A DNA stretch of 64,000 nucleotides. Source: Morganella sibonii (GTDB lineage: Bacteria; Pseudomonadota; Gammaproteobacteria; Enterobacterales; Enterobacteriaceae). Positions 17,269-25,527 of the stretch are shown here, piece by piece. Below the pieces are notes generated by a model. That model did not search any database. It was given only the letters and a program-made list of their open reading frames with translations, and was not told the origin of the DNA. The position numbers and the translations under genes were made by a program. The first letter of the stretch is position 1; every line of letters starts with the position of its first letter. Where the stretch lies: assembly GCF_040560245.1 (NCBI RefSeq), contig NZ_JAKMWP010000001.1. One strand, 5' to 3'.

Positions 17269-18144
17269 TCACTCTGCCGCAGTATTCAGCAGCCAGCGGG
17301 CAAACTGCTGCATGGCCGGGGTTTCCGTGCGGGACTGTAACCGGGTCAGCCAGTAGCCGCCGAGGGTGATCTCCGCAGTAAACGGCTGAATCAGGGCGCC
17401 CGACTGCAACAGGCGGCTGAACATACTTACCGGTGCAATCGCGATCCCGGCTCCCAGCTGCGCGGCTTCCGCCATCGCCAGTGAGGTATCAAACACCATC
17501 ACCGGTTGTGACGGGGAGGGCGGAGTACCGCCCGCACAAGCCAGCCAGCGGCTCCATTCATCCCGGCGGAACGAGCGCAGCAGCGTAAAACGATGGACAT
17601 CATCCGGCTGCTGTAACTGTTCTGCCACAGCCGGTGAGCACATAGGAGAGTGCGGTGCACTGAAAATCAGTTCCGCATCCGATTCATGCCACGCACCGTT
17701 ACCGAAGCGGATAGTATAATCATGCCCCTCGGCTGCCGGGTCCACATGGTTATTATGTGTCGAGATATGCAGATCAATATGCGGATGGCTGTCATAAAAT
17801 CCGGCCAGACGCGGCAGCAGCCAGCCTGCGGCAAATGTCCCGACCACGCCCACGTTTACCCGTTCACGGAACTGCCCGTGAGAGAAACACTCCAGGGTAT
17901 CTGCAATCCGGTCAAATGCCTCATTGAGCACCGGCAGTAATCCCTCGCCCTCATGAGTCAGCACCAGCCCGCGGGATACGCGGGTAAACAGAGCGCAACC
18001 CAGCTGCTCCTCCAGCACTTTAACCTGCTGGCTGACCGCGGCATGGGTGACGTTCAGCTCAATGGCCGCACGGGTAAAGCTGAGATGACGGGCGGCGGCC
18101 TCAAAGGCACGCAGCGGGTTAAGAGGGAGATAGCGTCTGACCAT
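17269..18144 (-). CDS. ampR: LysR-type regulator AmpR
   Basis: A 291-residue LysR-family regulator with an N-terminal winged HTH (NPLRAFEAAARHLSFTRAA) and a muropeptide-sensing effector domain. Residues reported to matter for inducibility have the wild-type identity: G102, T103, D135 and Y264. It represses ampC with UDP-MurNAc-pentapeptide bound and activates it with anhydro-muropeptides. It is divergent from ampC and shares a 110-bp control region with it. It converges with hybF with no visible terminator between. Confidence 0.95.
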   Translation of the reverse strand: MVRRYLPLNPLRAFEAAARHLSFTRAAIELNVTHAAVSQQVKVLEEQLGCALFTRVSRGLVLTHEGEGLLPVLNEAFDRIADTLECFSHGQFRERVNVGVVGTFAAGWLLPRLAGFYDSHPHIDLHISTHNNHVDPAAEGHDYTIRFGNGAWHESDAELIFSAPHSPMCSPAVAEQLQQPDDVHRFTLLRSFRRDEWSRWLACAGGTPPSPSQPVMVFDTSLAMAEAAQLGAGIAIAPVSMFSRLLQSGALIQPFTAEITLGGYWLTRLQSRTETPAMQQFARWLLNTAAE

Positions 18145-18254
18145 AATTCACCTGTAAGTTTTTCTTTAGGCTCTTGTTATAATTAACCGTTTGTTCTGCT
18201 CCGCGAATCTGACGATACTTGCCGCCGTTACCCACACACGGAAGGTTAATTCTG
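18145..18254. promoter_or_regulatory. ampR-ampC divergent control region
   Basis: A 110-bp space between the two start codons. A sigma70-like promoter for ampC is visible: TTGTTC at 18191-18196, a 17-bp spacer and GATACT at 18214-18219. The AT-rich stretch at 18150-18190 upstream is the expected AmpR-binding site, though I cannot fix its exact dyad. Confidence 0.7.
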
Positions 18255-19394
18255 ATGACAAAATCTTTATCTGCAACACTGGTTTCCGCCCTGCTGGCCT
18301 TTTCTGCCCCGGGGTTCTCTGCCGCTGATAATGTCGCGGCAGTCGTCGACAGCACCATTAAACCGCTGATGGCACAGCAGGATATCCCCGGGATGGCGGT
18401 TGCTGTCTCCGTAAAGGGAAAACCGTATTACTTCAACTATGGTTTTGCGGATGTGCAGGCAAAACAGCCGGTCACTGAAAATACACTATTTGAACTCGGA
18501 TCTGTAAGTAAAACTTTCACAGGTGTGCTGGGTGCGGTTTCCGTGGCGAAAAAAGAGACGTCGCTGAATGACCCGGCAGTCAAATACCAGCCTGAACTGA
18601 CACAGCCGCAGTGGAAAGGGATCACTTTACTGGATCTGGCTACCTATACTGCTGGCGGGCTGCCGTTACAGGTACCGGAAGCGGTGAAAAGCAGTGAGGA
18701 TCTGCTGCATTTCTATCAGCAGTGGCAGCCGTCATGGCAACCGGGAAAGATGCGTCTGTATGCGAACAGCAGTATCGGCCTGTTCGGCGCGCTGACCGCG
18801 ACAGCGGCGGGAATGCCTTATGAGCAGCTGCTGACCGCACGTATCCTGGCGCCGCTGGGGTTATCACATACCTTTATTACTGTACCGGAAAGTGCACAAA
18901 GTCAGTATGCATACGGTTATAAAAACAATCAGCCGGTACGGGTGACGGGGGGACCGCTCGATGCGGAATCTTACGGGGTAAAATCCGCCTCAAAAGATAT
19001 GCTGCGCTGGGCAGAAATCAATATGTCGCCGTCACGGGCGGGCAATGCGGATCTGGAAATGGCGATGTATCTCGCACAGACCCGTTACTATAAAACGGCG
19101 GCAATCAACCAGGGACTGGGCTGGGAGATGTATGACTGGCCGCAGCAGAAAGATATGATCATTAACGGCGTGACTAATGAAGTGGCATTGCAGCCGCATC
19201 CGGTAACGGATAATCAGGTTCAGCCGTATAACCGCGCTTCCTGGGTACATAAAACAGGGGCAACAACCGGTTTCGGTGCTTATGTGGCCTTTATTCCGGA
19301 AAAACAGGTGGCGATTGTGATTCTGGCAAATAAAAACTACCCGAATACCGAAAGAGTCAAAGCCGCACAGGCTATTTTGAGTGCGCTGGAATAA
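18255..19394 (+). CDS. ampC: DHA-type class C beta-lactamase
   Basis: A 379-residue AmpC precursor with a signal peptide (MTKSLSATLVSALLAFSAPG) and all class C motifs: SVSK with the nucleophile at precursor residue 83 (Ser64 in class C numbering), the Tyr-Ala-Asn motif in LYANSS, and KTG in VHKTGATTG. It is periplasmic and hydrolyses cephalosporins. It is clearly the Morganella chromosomal enzyme from which plasmid DHA enzymes derive. ATG 18255 gives the signal peptide; the ORF extends 12 codons upstream without function. Several residues between about 100 and 260 differ from DHA-1 as I remember it, while the last third looks nearly unchanged. Confidence 0.96.
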   Translation: MTKSLSATLVSALLAFSAPGFSAADNVAAVVDSTIKPLMAQQDIPGMAVAVSVKGKPYYFNYGFADVQAKQPVTENTLFELGSVSKTFTGVLGAVSVAKKETSLNDPAVKYQPELTQPQWKGITLLDLATYTAGGLPLQVPEAVKSSEDLLHFYQQWQPSWQPGKMRLYANSSIGLFGALTATAAGMPYEQLLTARILAPLGLSHTFITVPESAQSQYAYGYKNNQPVRVTGGPLDAESYGVKSASKDMLRWAEINMSPSRAGNADLEMAMYLAQTRYYKTAAINQGLGWEMYDWPQQKDMIINGVTNEVALQPHPVTDNQVQPYNRASWVHKTGATTGFGAYVAFIPEKQVAIVILANKNYPNTERVKAAQAILSALE

Positions 19395-19588
19395 TTTTTC
19401 CGGTGCTGCGGCCTCAGCGGACACGCCGGGGCCGTACTTTAAGATTATTCCTTATGCAATAATTTGCTTTATGGGCTGTTTTATGGAGGATGAGAGTATC
19501 GGGCACTGACAGCTTCCGGCCGGACCGGATTTCACTGTGTGCTGCGTCAAACTGATGTCAGGTTCAACACACAGAGGAAAATGTTGTC

Positions 19589-22500
19589 ATGGACGTTTTG
19601 CGTTTTATCCTCCGCTTACCTTTTATCGTGCTGCGTCTGGCGGCACGTGTTCTTGTTTCTCTCTTTACACTGCTGGGTTTTCTGCTGCGCCCGTTTACCG
19701 GACGTATCCGCTGGGCGGTGCCGGGCTGGGTGAAGTTTGCAGGGAATCAGCTTACCCGGCTGGAGCAGGGGGCAAACCGCTATCCGAAAACCATTTTTGC
19801 GTTATTACTGCTGATCGCCGCAGCGGCGGCCGGCAGCTATTACACATGGCACTGGTATCAGAATAAGCCAAAGCCGGTGGATGTCGCACCGCTGGTGGTA
19901 CAGGATATTTCCGCCTCGGTGACACGTCCTTCGGCGGTCAATTATAACCGTGATGATAATTCACCGCAGATTGTGACGGTGAGATTCTCCCGCTCTGCCG
20001 CGCCGGTAACGCTGATCGGCAAGCCGGTGACGACGGGGATTACCCTCACACCGGCAATGGACGGAGAATGGCGCTGGCGTAATGATCGCACTCTGGTATT
20101 CACGGCGAAAAAAATCTTCCCGATGGGCAAAACCTACACCGTCGATATGGATACCAAAACCCTGCTGGCACCGCAGGTGGCGTTAACAGAGAAACAAAAA
20201 ACCTTTACCACGCCTGAATTCTATTATCGCGGCGGTCAGGCGGAATTTTATCAGGACCCGCAGGACCCGATGAAAAAACACGCCATTATCGGCCTGACAT
20301 TTAATGCGCCGGCAGATGTCAAAAATATGGAATCGCGCCTGTCCCTGACCCGTGACGGAAAGCCGGTGCCATACACCGTCAGTTATGATGATAAAAAACT
20401 CAAAGCCTGGATTCACTCCGGGCAGCTGGCTCTCAATGATACTGACAGTGAAGTACTGCTGACAGTCAGAGCCGGTGTTGGTGCGGCGGTTCCGGCCAAT
20501 ACCACGGCGAAAGATGAAACGTTCCGGGTGATCGTACCAAACCGCTACAGCCTGGATGTCACCGGTATTGAAAGTCAGCTGGCGGAGTCAGAGGACGGAA
20601 AAGATCGCCGTGTTCTGATTGTGTCATTCTCTGACCCGGTGAATGAAAAACAGGCCGGAAAAGCGGTCCGCGCCCGGTTGCTGCCGGAAAAACACCCGGA
20701 TTATCATTCTGAGGGGATTTACGACGACTGGAAATCAGATGATATCAGCGACAAAGTCCTGGCATTATCACAGCCGGTGTCACTGATCCCGGATGATAAT
20801 GAGCAGGAAAACCAGGCGGCATTCAGCTTCGGTTATCAGGCACCGGCCAACCGCTGGCTTCTGGTTGAAATCACCGGCGGCATGAGTTCGGCAGGCGGCT
20901 ATTACCTGAAAACATCACGTTATCTGCCGGTGCGTGTCCCGGATTACCCGAAAACACTGCGTTTTATGTCAGACGGGGCTCTGTTGTCGATGAAAGGTGA
21001 AAAACAGATCACCGTCGCGGCACGTAACTTCCCGGGCCTGCAACTGGATGTGAAGCGGGTGATCCCCGGCCAGTTACAGCATATCGTCTCTTTCAAAGAT
21101 AAAAACTTTACCTCAACGGATTTTAACCGCCTGAGTGATGAATATTTCACGGAGCACTTTACTTATCAGACTGCGCTGTCTGCCGCCCGCCCCGGCGATA
21201 TTCAGTATAAAGGTATCGACCTGAGCAAATACCTCTCTGCTGATCCGTCCGCAAAACGCGGCATATTCCTGCTGAGCCTGCGGGCGTGGGACCCGGCTAA
21301 ACCGACGGAAGCCCCGGAAACGGAAGGGTATGACGAAGGGGATGAGGAATACGAAGGGGATACGGTTCTCGACTCGCGCTTTGTGGTGGTCACCGATATG
21401 GGGATTATCGCGAAATCTTCTCTCGACGGCTCGCGTGATGTCTTTGTGCAGTCCGTGTATACCGGCGAACCGGTGAGCGGAGCGAAAGTCTCTGTAGTGG
21501 CCAAAAACGGCACCACACTGCTGAGCCGTGTCACCGGCAGTGACGGCCACGCCGCGTTCCCGCCGCTGCATGATTTCCGTAATGAGCAGATGGCGGTGAT
21601 GTTCCTGGCTGAAAAAGAGGGGGATGTCTCCTTCCTGCCGGTCAATGCCTGGTATGACCGCCAGCCGGACTTCTCACGCTTTGATGTGTACGGCGATGAA
21701 ACACCGGAAGATCCGCGTACCCTCAGCAGCTATCTTTTCTCTGACCGCGGTATTTACCGGCCGGGGGAAACCTTTCATATCGGGCTTATCACCCGTACCT
21801 ATGACTGGAAAACCCCGCTGACCGGCATCCCGCTGCGGGCGGAGATCCGCGACCCGCGCGACACGCTGATGCACTCACAGAAGATCACGCTGGATACCAC
21901 CGGTTTCAGTGAACTGAGCTATACCACACCGGAAAACGCCCCGACCGGTGACTGGAATATCTATCTCTACCTGGAGGGCAAAGATGAAAATGATCTGAGC
22001 CTGCTCGGTACCACGACAGTCGTGGTGAAAGAGTTTGAACCGGACACCATGAAAGTGGCACTGAAACTGACACCGGATCGTCAGCAGGGCTGGGTAAAAC
22101 CGGATGAATTGCAGGCAGTGGTTGATGTGCAGAACCTGTTCGGCACTCCGGCACAGAACCGCCGTATCGCCACAAAAATGACCATGCGGCCGGTTTATCC
22201 GTCTTTCACGCAGTATCCGGATTACCGCTTTTATGAAGACAGCCGCAGTACGGATAACTTCGAAACGCAGCTTGAAGAGCGTACCAGCGATGAAAATGGC
22301 GCCGCACCGCTGGCATTAGGGCTGGAAAGCTACGCGGAAGCGACCTATCAGTTGCAGTTGTTCACTGAAGCCTTTGAACCGGGCAGCGGCCGTTCGGTCA
22401 CCGCAGCGGCGCGGGTGCTGGTTTCTCCGCATGATTCACTGGTGGGCGTCAAAGCGGATGGTGATACCGGTTACATCAGTAAGGATGCACTCCGGATGCT

Positions 22501-25500
22501 GAACCTGATTGCGGTGGACCCGTCACTGGCCCGGATTGAGAAAACCAATCTGAAACAGGTGCTTCTGGAGCGGAAGTACATTTCGGTGCTGATGCGCCAG
22601 CCGTCAGGTATCTTTAAATATCAGTCAAAACTGAAAGAGACCCGGATTGATGAGCAGCCGCTGACTATCAGCAGTACCGGAACGGATCTCACGCTGAATA
22701 CCTCGAAACCCGGTCATTTTATCCTACAGGTGGAAGACGCGGACGGTGTTGTGCTGAACAGAACAGACTATACCGTGGCCGGTAACGCAAATATTACCCG
22801 CTCGCTGGATCGCAATGCAGAATTGCAGCTGACACTGGATAAAGAAGAATACAAACCGGGCGAAGAGATTGAAATCGCGGTCAGTGCGCCGTACACCGGC
22901 AGCGGCATTATCACCATTGAACGCGACAAAGTGTATCAGTGGACGTGGTTCCGTGCGGATACCACCAACTCGGTACAGAAAATCCGCGTACCGGCAGAAC
23001 TGACCGGCAACGGCTATGTGAATGTGCAGTTTGTCCGTGATATCAACTCCGATGAAATCTTTATGAGCCCGCTGAGCTTCGGCGTGCAGCCGTTCCGTGT
23101 CAGCCATGAGGCGTTTAACGCGGGGATTTCACTGACATCACCGGACGTGATGAAACCGGGTGAAAACCTGGCGGTTCATGTGAAAACCACCTCGCCGCAG
23201 AATGTGGTGGTCTTTGCCATTGATGAGGGCATCTTGCAGGTGGCGCGTTACCGCCTGAAAGATCCGCTGGATTATTTCTTCCGCAAACGGGCGCTGGAAG
23301 TGAAAAGCACGCAGATCCTCGATCTGATCCTGCCGGAGTTCAGCAAAATGATGGCGCTGACCGCCGCACCGGGCGGGGATGCCGGAGAGGGCATCGATCT
23401 GCATCTTAATCCGTTCAAACGCAAGCGGGATGAGCCGGTGGCGTACTGGTCGGGGATCACCGCCGTTGATGGTGATGCGGTCTTTAATTATCAGGTACCG
23501 GATTACTTTAACGGTAAGATCCGCGTGATGGCAGTATCGGTTTCACCTGACCGCATCGGCCACACGCAGAGCAGCACAACCGTGCGGGATGACTTTGTAC
23601 TGACACCGAATATTCCGGCTATGGTTTCGCCGGGGGATGAGTTTGATGTCTCACTCGGTATCGCCAATAACCTGACCGGACTGAACGGTGAAGCGATGCC
23701 GCTGGATGTCACTGTCAGCGCCGGTCCGGCACTGGAAATCACCGGCAGCAACCGTGAGCAGATTACGCTTGGTGAGAAGAAAGAGACGGTGTTGTCGTTC
23801 CGTCTGAAAGCCAATGCGCTGCCGGGCACGGCGGATATCACTTTCCGTGTCACCTCGGGGGATAAATCGGCTGTCCGCACGCAAAACCTGTCGGTTCGTC
23901 CGGCCTCAGCTTACCGTACCCGCTCGTCTCTCGGACGGATGGACGGTAAACAGCAGCGCGTAACTGCCCTGCGGCAGATGTTTGATAACTATGCCAAACG
24001 GGATGCCCGTGTCTCTTACTCACCGATGGTGATGAGTGACGCACTGTCGCAGTATCTGGATAACTATCCGTACAACTGCTCGGAACAGCTCACCAGCCGC
24101 GCCGTTCCGCTGCTGTTCCGCCAGCGCCATCCGGAACTCAGCGCATTGCAGTCACAGGCGGAGATCCGTCAGCAACTGCAACAAACCATGACCACACTGC
24201 TGACACGGCAGAACGGGCAGGGTGGCATCGGTGCATGGCAGGCCGGGCCGGAAACCGACCCGTTTGTCACACTGTATGTGGTGCAGTTCCTGCTGGAAGC
24301 ACAGGAGGCCGGTTATCCGGTACAGGAATCACTGCTCGCATCTGCCAATATTTACCTGAAAAAACTGGCGGCAAACCCGATGCTGAATACGCAGGATGAT
24401 CTGCGTATGCGTGCCTTTGCTGTCTACCTGCTGACCCGTCAGGGAGAAGTCACCACCGGGCTGCTGGCTGAAGTACAGACACGGATGCAGAGCAGTTATC
24501 CGGATTCCTGGCAGGATGACCCGGGAGCGTTATATCTCGCGGCATCCTACAAAATGCTGAAGATGGATAAACAGGCGGATATGATGCTGGCGCCGACGTG
24601 GAAAGCCCTGAACTCGGCTTACAACAAAGCATGGTGGACACGGAGCTATCTCGATCCGCTGGTGCAGGACAGCACACGGCTCTACCTGATTGTCCGTCAT
24701 TTCCCGGAAAAAGTGTCTGCTATCCCGCCGCAGCTGTTGGAAAATATGGTGCTGCGCTTTAAAGAGGAACGTTACACCACCTATTCAGCGGCGATGAGCA
24801 TTCTGGCAATGGAACATTACAGCCGTTATATGCAGCAAAGCGGGGCGGATGCCGGTGAGCTTTCTGTCAGTGCTCTGAAAGGCACAGAGCCGCCGGAAGT
24901 GATTTCGGTGATGAAAGATGCCACTGCCACCGGAAAATTCAGTGACGGTGTCAGTGAAATCCGCTTTGATAATCCGTCGGATAACCCAGCCTGGTATGTG
25001 GTGACAGAATCCGGTTTTGACCGCACACCGCCGGAAGCCGCGGTGGCGAAAGGGCTGGAAATCAGCCGCGATTACCTGAATGAAAAAGGTGAGGTGATAA
25101 ACAGTGCTGCACAGGGCGAAAAAGTCTATGTCCGCCTGCATATCCGCGCCAATGCAAAACAGGGACTGAATAATATTGTGGTGGCGGATTTGCTGCCGGG
25201 CGGGTTTGAGGTGGTGCGTCAGGACCCGGAAGCGACGGACAGTCTGCAACTGTCACAACTTCCGTTCAGCACCGGCCGCCGCTGGATGCCTGACTTCAGT
25301 GATGCCCGCGAGGACAGAGTGCTGATCTACGGCAGTGCTGCGGCGGATAGTCAGGAGTTTATCTATCAGATAAAACCGGTGAATACAGGGCGCTTTATCA
25401 TTCCGCCGGTGTTCGGCGAAGCTATGTATGACCGGGAGATTCAGGCGCAGTCTGCGGCAGCCGGGGTATTTACGGTTCTGCCGCCTGCCGGTGATAAACC

Positions 25501-25504
25501 CTGA
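19589..25504 (+). CDS. Bacterial alpha-2-macroglobulin with thioester motif
   Basis: A 1971-residue protease-trapping protein of the bacterial A2M family. MG-type beta domains occupy the first two thirds. The thioester motif CSEQ lies in YPYNCSEQ (Cys1497), followed by the alpha-helical thioester domain with repeated GGIGAW/TLYVVQFLLEA-type helices and a C-terminal receptor-binding-like domain. Unlike E. coli YfhM there is no lipobox. It has instead two hydrophobic stretches (residues 3-35 and 68-88), so it is probably an inner-membrane-anchored periplasmic protein. The adjacent pbpC is the usual partner: together they are thought to guard and repair the cell wall when the envelope is breached. 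Length exceeds E. coli YfhM by about 320 residues. Confidence 0.9.
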   Translation: MDVLRFILRLPFIVLRLAARVLVSLFTLLGFLLRPFTGRIRWAVPGWVKFAGNQLTRLEQGANRYPKTIFALLLLIAAAAAGSYYTWHWYQNKPKPVDVAPLVVQDISASVTRPSAVNYNRDDNSPQIVTVRFSRSAAPVTLIGKPVTTGITLTPAMDGEWRWRNDRTLVFTAKKIFPMGKTYTVDMDTKTLLAPQVALTEKQKTFTTPEFYYRGGQAEFYQDPQDPMKKHAIIGLTFNAPADVKNMESRLSLTRDGKPVPYTVSYDDKKLKAWIHSGQLALNDTDSEVLLTVRAGVGAAVPANTTAKDETFRVIVPNRYSLDVTGIESQLAESEDGKDRRVLIVSFSDPVNEKQAGKAVRARLLPEKHPDYHSEGIYDDWKSDDISDKVLALSQPVSLIPDDNEQENQAAFSFGYQAPANRWLLVEITGGMSSAGGYYLKTSRYLPVRVPDYPKTLRFMSDGALLSMKGEKQITVAARNFPGLQLDVKRVIPGQLQHIVSFKDKNFTSTDFNRLSDEYFTEHFTYQTALSAARPGDIQYKGIDLSKYLSADPSAKRGIFLLSLRAWDPAKPTEAPETEGYDEGDEEYEGDTVLDSRFVVVTDMGIIAKSSLDGSRDVFVQSVYTGEPVSGAKVSVVAKNGTTLLSRVTGSDGHAAFPPLHDFRNEQMAVMFLAEKEGDVSFLPVNAWYDRQPDFSRFDVYGDETPEDPRTLSSYLFSDRGIYRPGETFHIGLITRTYDWKTPLTGIPLRAEIRDPRDTLMHSQKITLDTTGFSELSYTTPENAPTGDWNIYLYLEGKDENDLSLLGTTTVVVKEFEPDTMKVALKLTPDRQQGWVKPDELQAVVDVQNLFGTPAQNRRIATKMTMRPVYPSFTQYPDYRFYEDSRSTDNFETQLEERTSDENGAAPLALGLESYAEATYQLQLFTEAFEPGSGRSVTAAARVLVSPHDSLVGVKADGDTGYISKDALRMLNLIAVDPSLARIEKTNLKQVLLERKYISVLMRQPSGIFKYQSKLKETRIDEQPLTISSTGTDLTLNTSKPGHFILQVEDADGVVLNRTDYTVAGNANITRSLDRNAELQLTLDKEEYKPGEEIEIAVSAPYTGSGIITIERDKVYQWTWFRADTTNSVQKIRVPAELTGNGYVNVQFVRDINSDEIFMSPLSFGVQPFRVSHEAFNAGISLTSPDVMKPGENLAVHVKTTSPQNVVVFAIDEGILQVARYRLKDPLDYFFRKRALEVKSTQILDLILPEFSKMMALTAAPGGDAGEGIDLHLNPFKRKRDEPVAYWSGITAVDGDAVFNYQVPDYFNGKIRVMAVSVSPDRIGHTQSSTTVRDDFVLTPNIPAMVSPGDEFDVSLGIANNLTGLNGEAMPLDVTVSAGPALEITGSNREQITLGEKKETVLSFRLKANALPGTADITFRVTSGDKSAVRTQNLSVRPASAYRTRSSLGRMDGKQQRVTALRQMFDNYAKRDARVSYSPMVMSDALSQYLDNYPYNCSEQLTSRAVPLLFRQRHPELSALQSQAEIRQQLQQTMTTLLTRQNGQGGIGAWQAGPETDPFVTLYVVQFLLEAQEAGYPVQESLLASANIYLKKLAANPMLNTQDDLRMRAFAVYLLTRQGEVTTGLLAEVQTRMQSSYPDSWQDDPGALYLAASYKMLKMDKQADMMLAPTWKALNSAYNKAWWTRSYLDPLVQDSTRLYLIVRHFPEKVSAIPPQLLENMVLRFKEERYTTYSAAMSILAMEHYSRYMQQSGADAGELSVSALKGTEPPEVISVMKDATATGKFSDGVSEIRFDNPSDNPAWYVVTESGFDRTPPEAAVAKGLEISRDYLNEKGEVINSAAQGEKVYVRLHIRANAKQGLNNIVVADLLPGGFEVVRQDPEATDSLQLSQLPFSTGRRWMPDFSDAREDRVLIYGSAAADSQEFIYQIKPVNTGRFIIPPVFGEAMYDREIQAQSAAAGVFTVLPPAGDKP

Positions 25505-25527
25505 ATGCACGGGCGGTACAGGTCAGA

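Noticed and set aside
19395..19450. GC-rich hairpin after ampC as terminator
   Set aside because: The stem is interrupted and no T-run follows directly.
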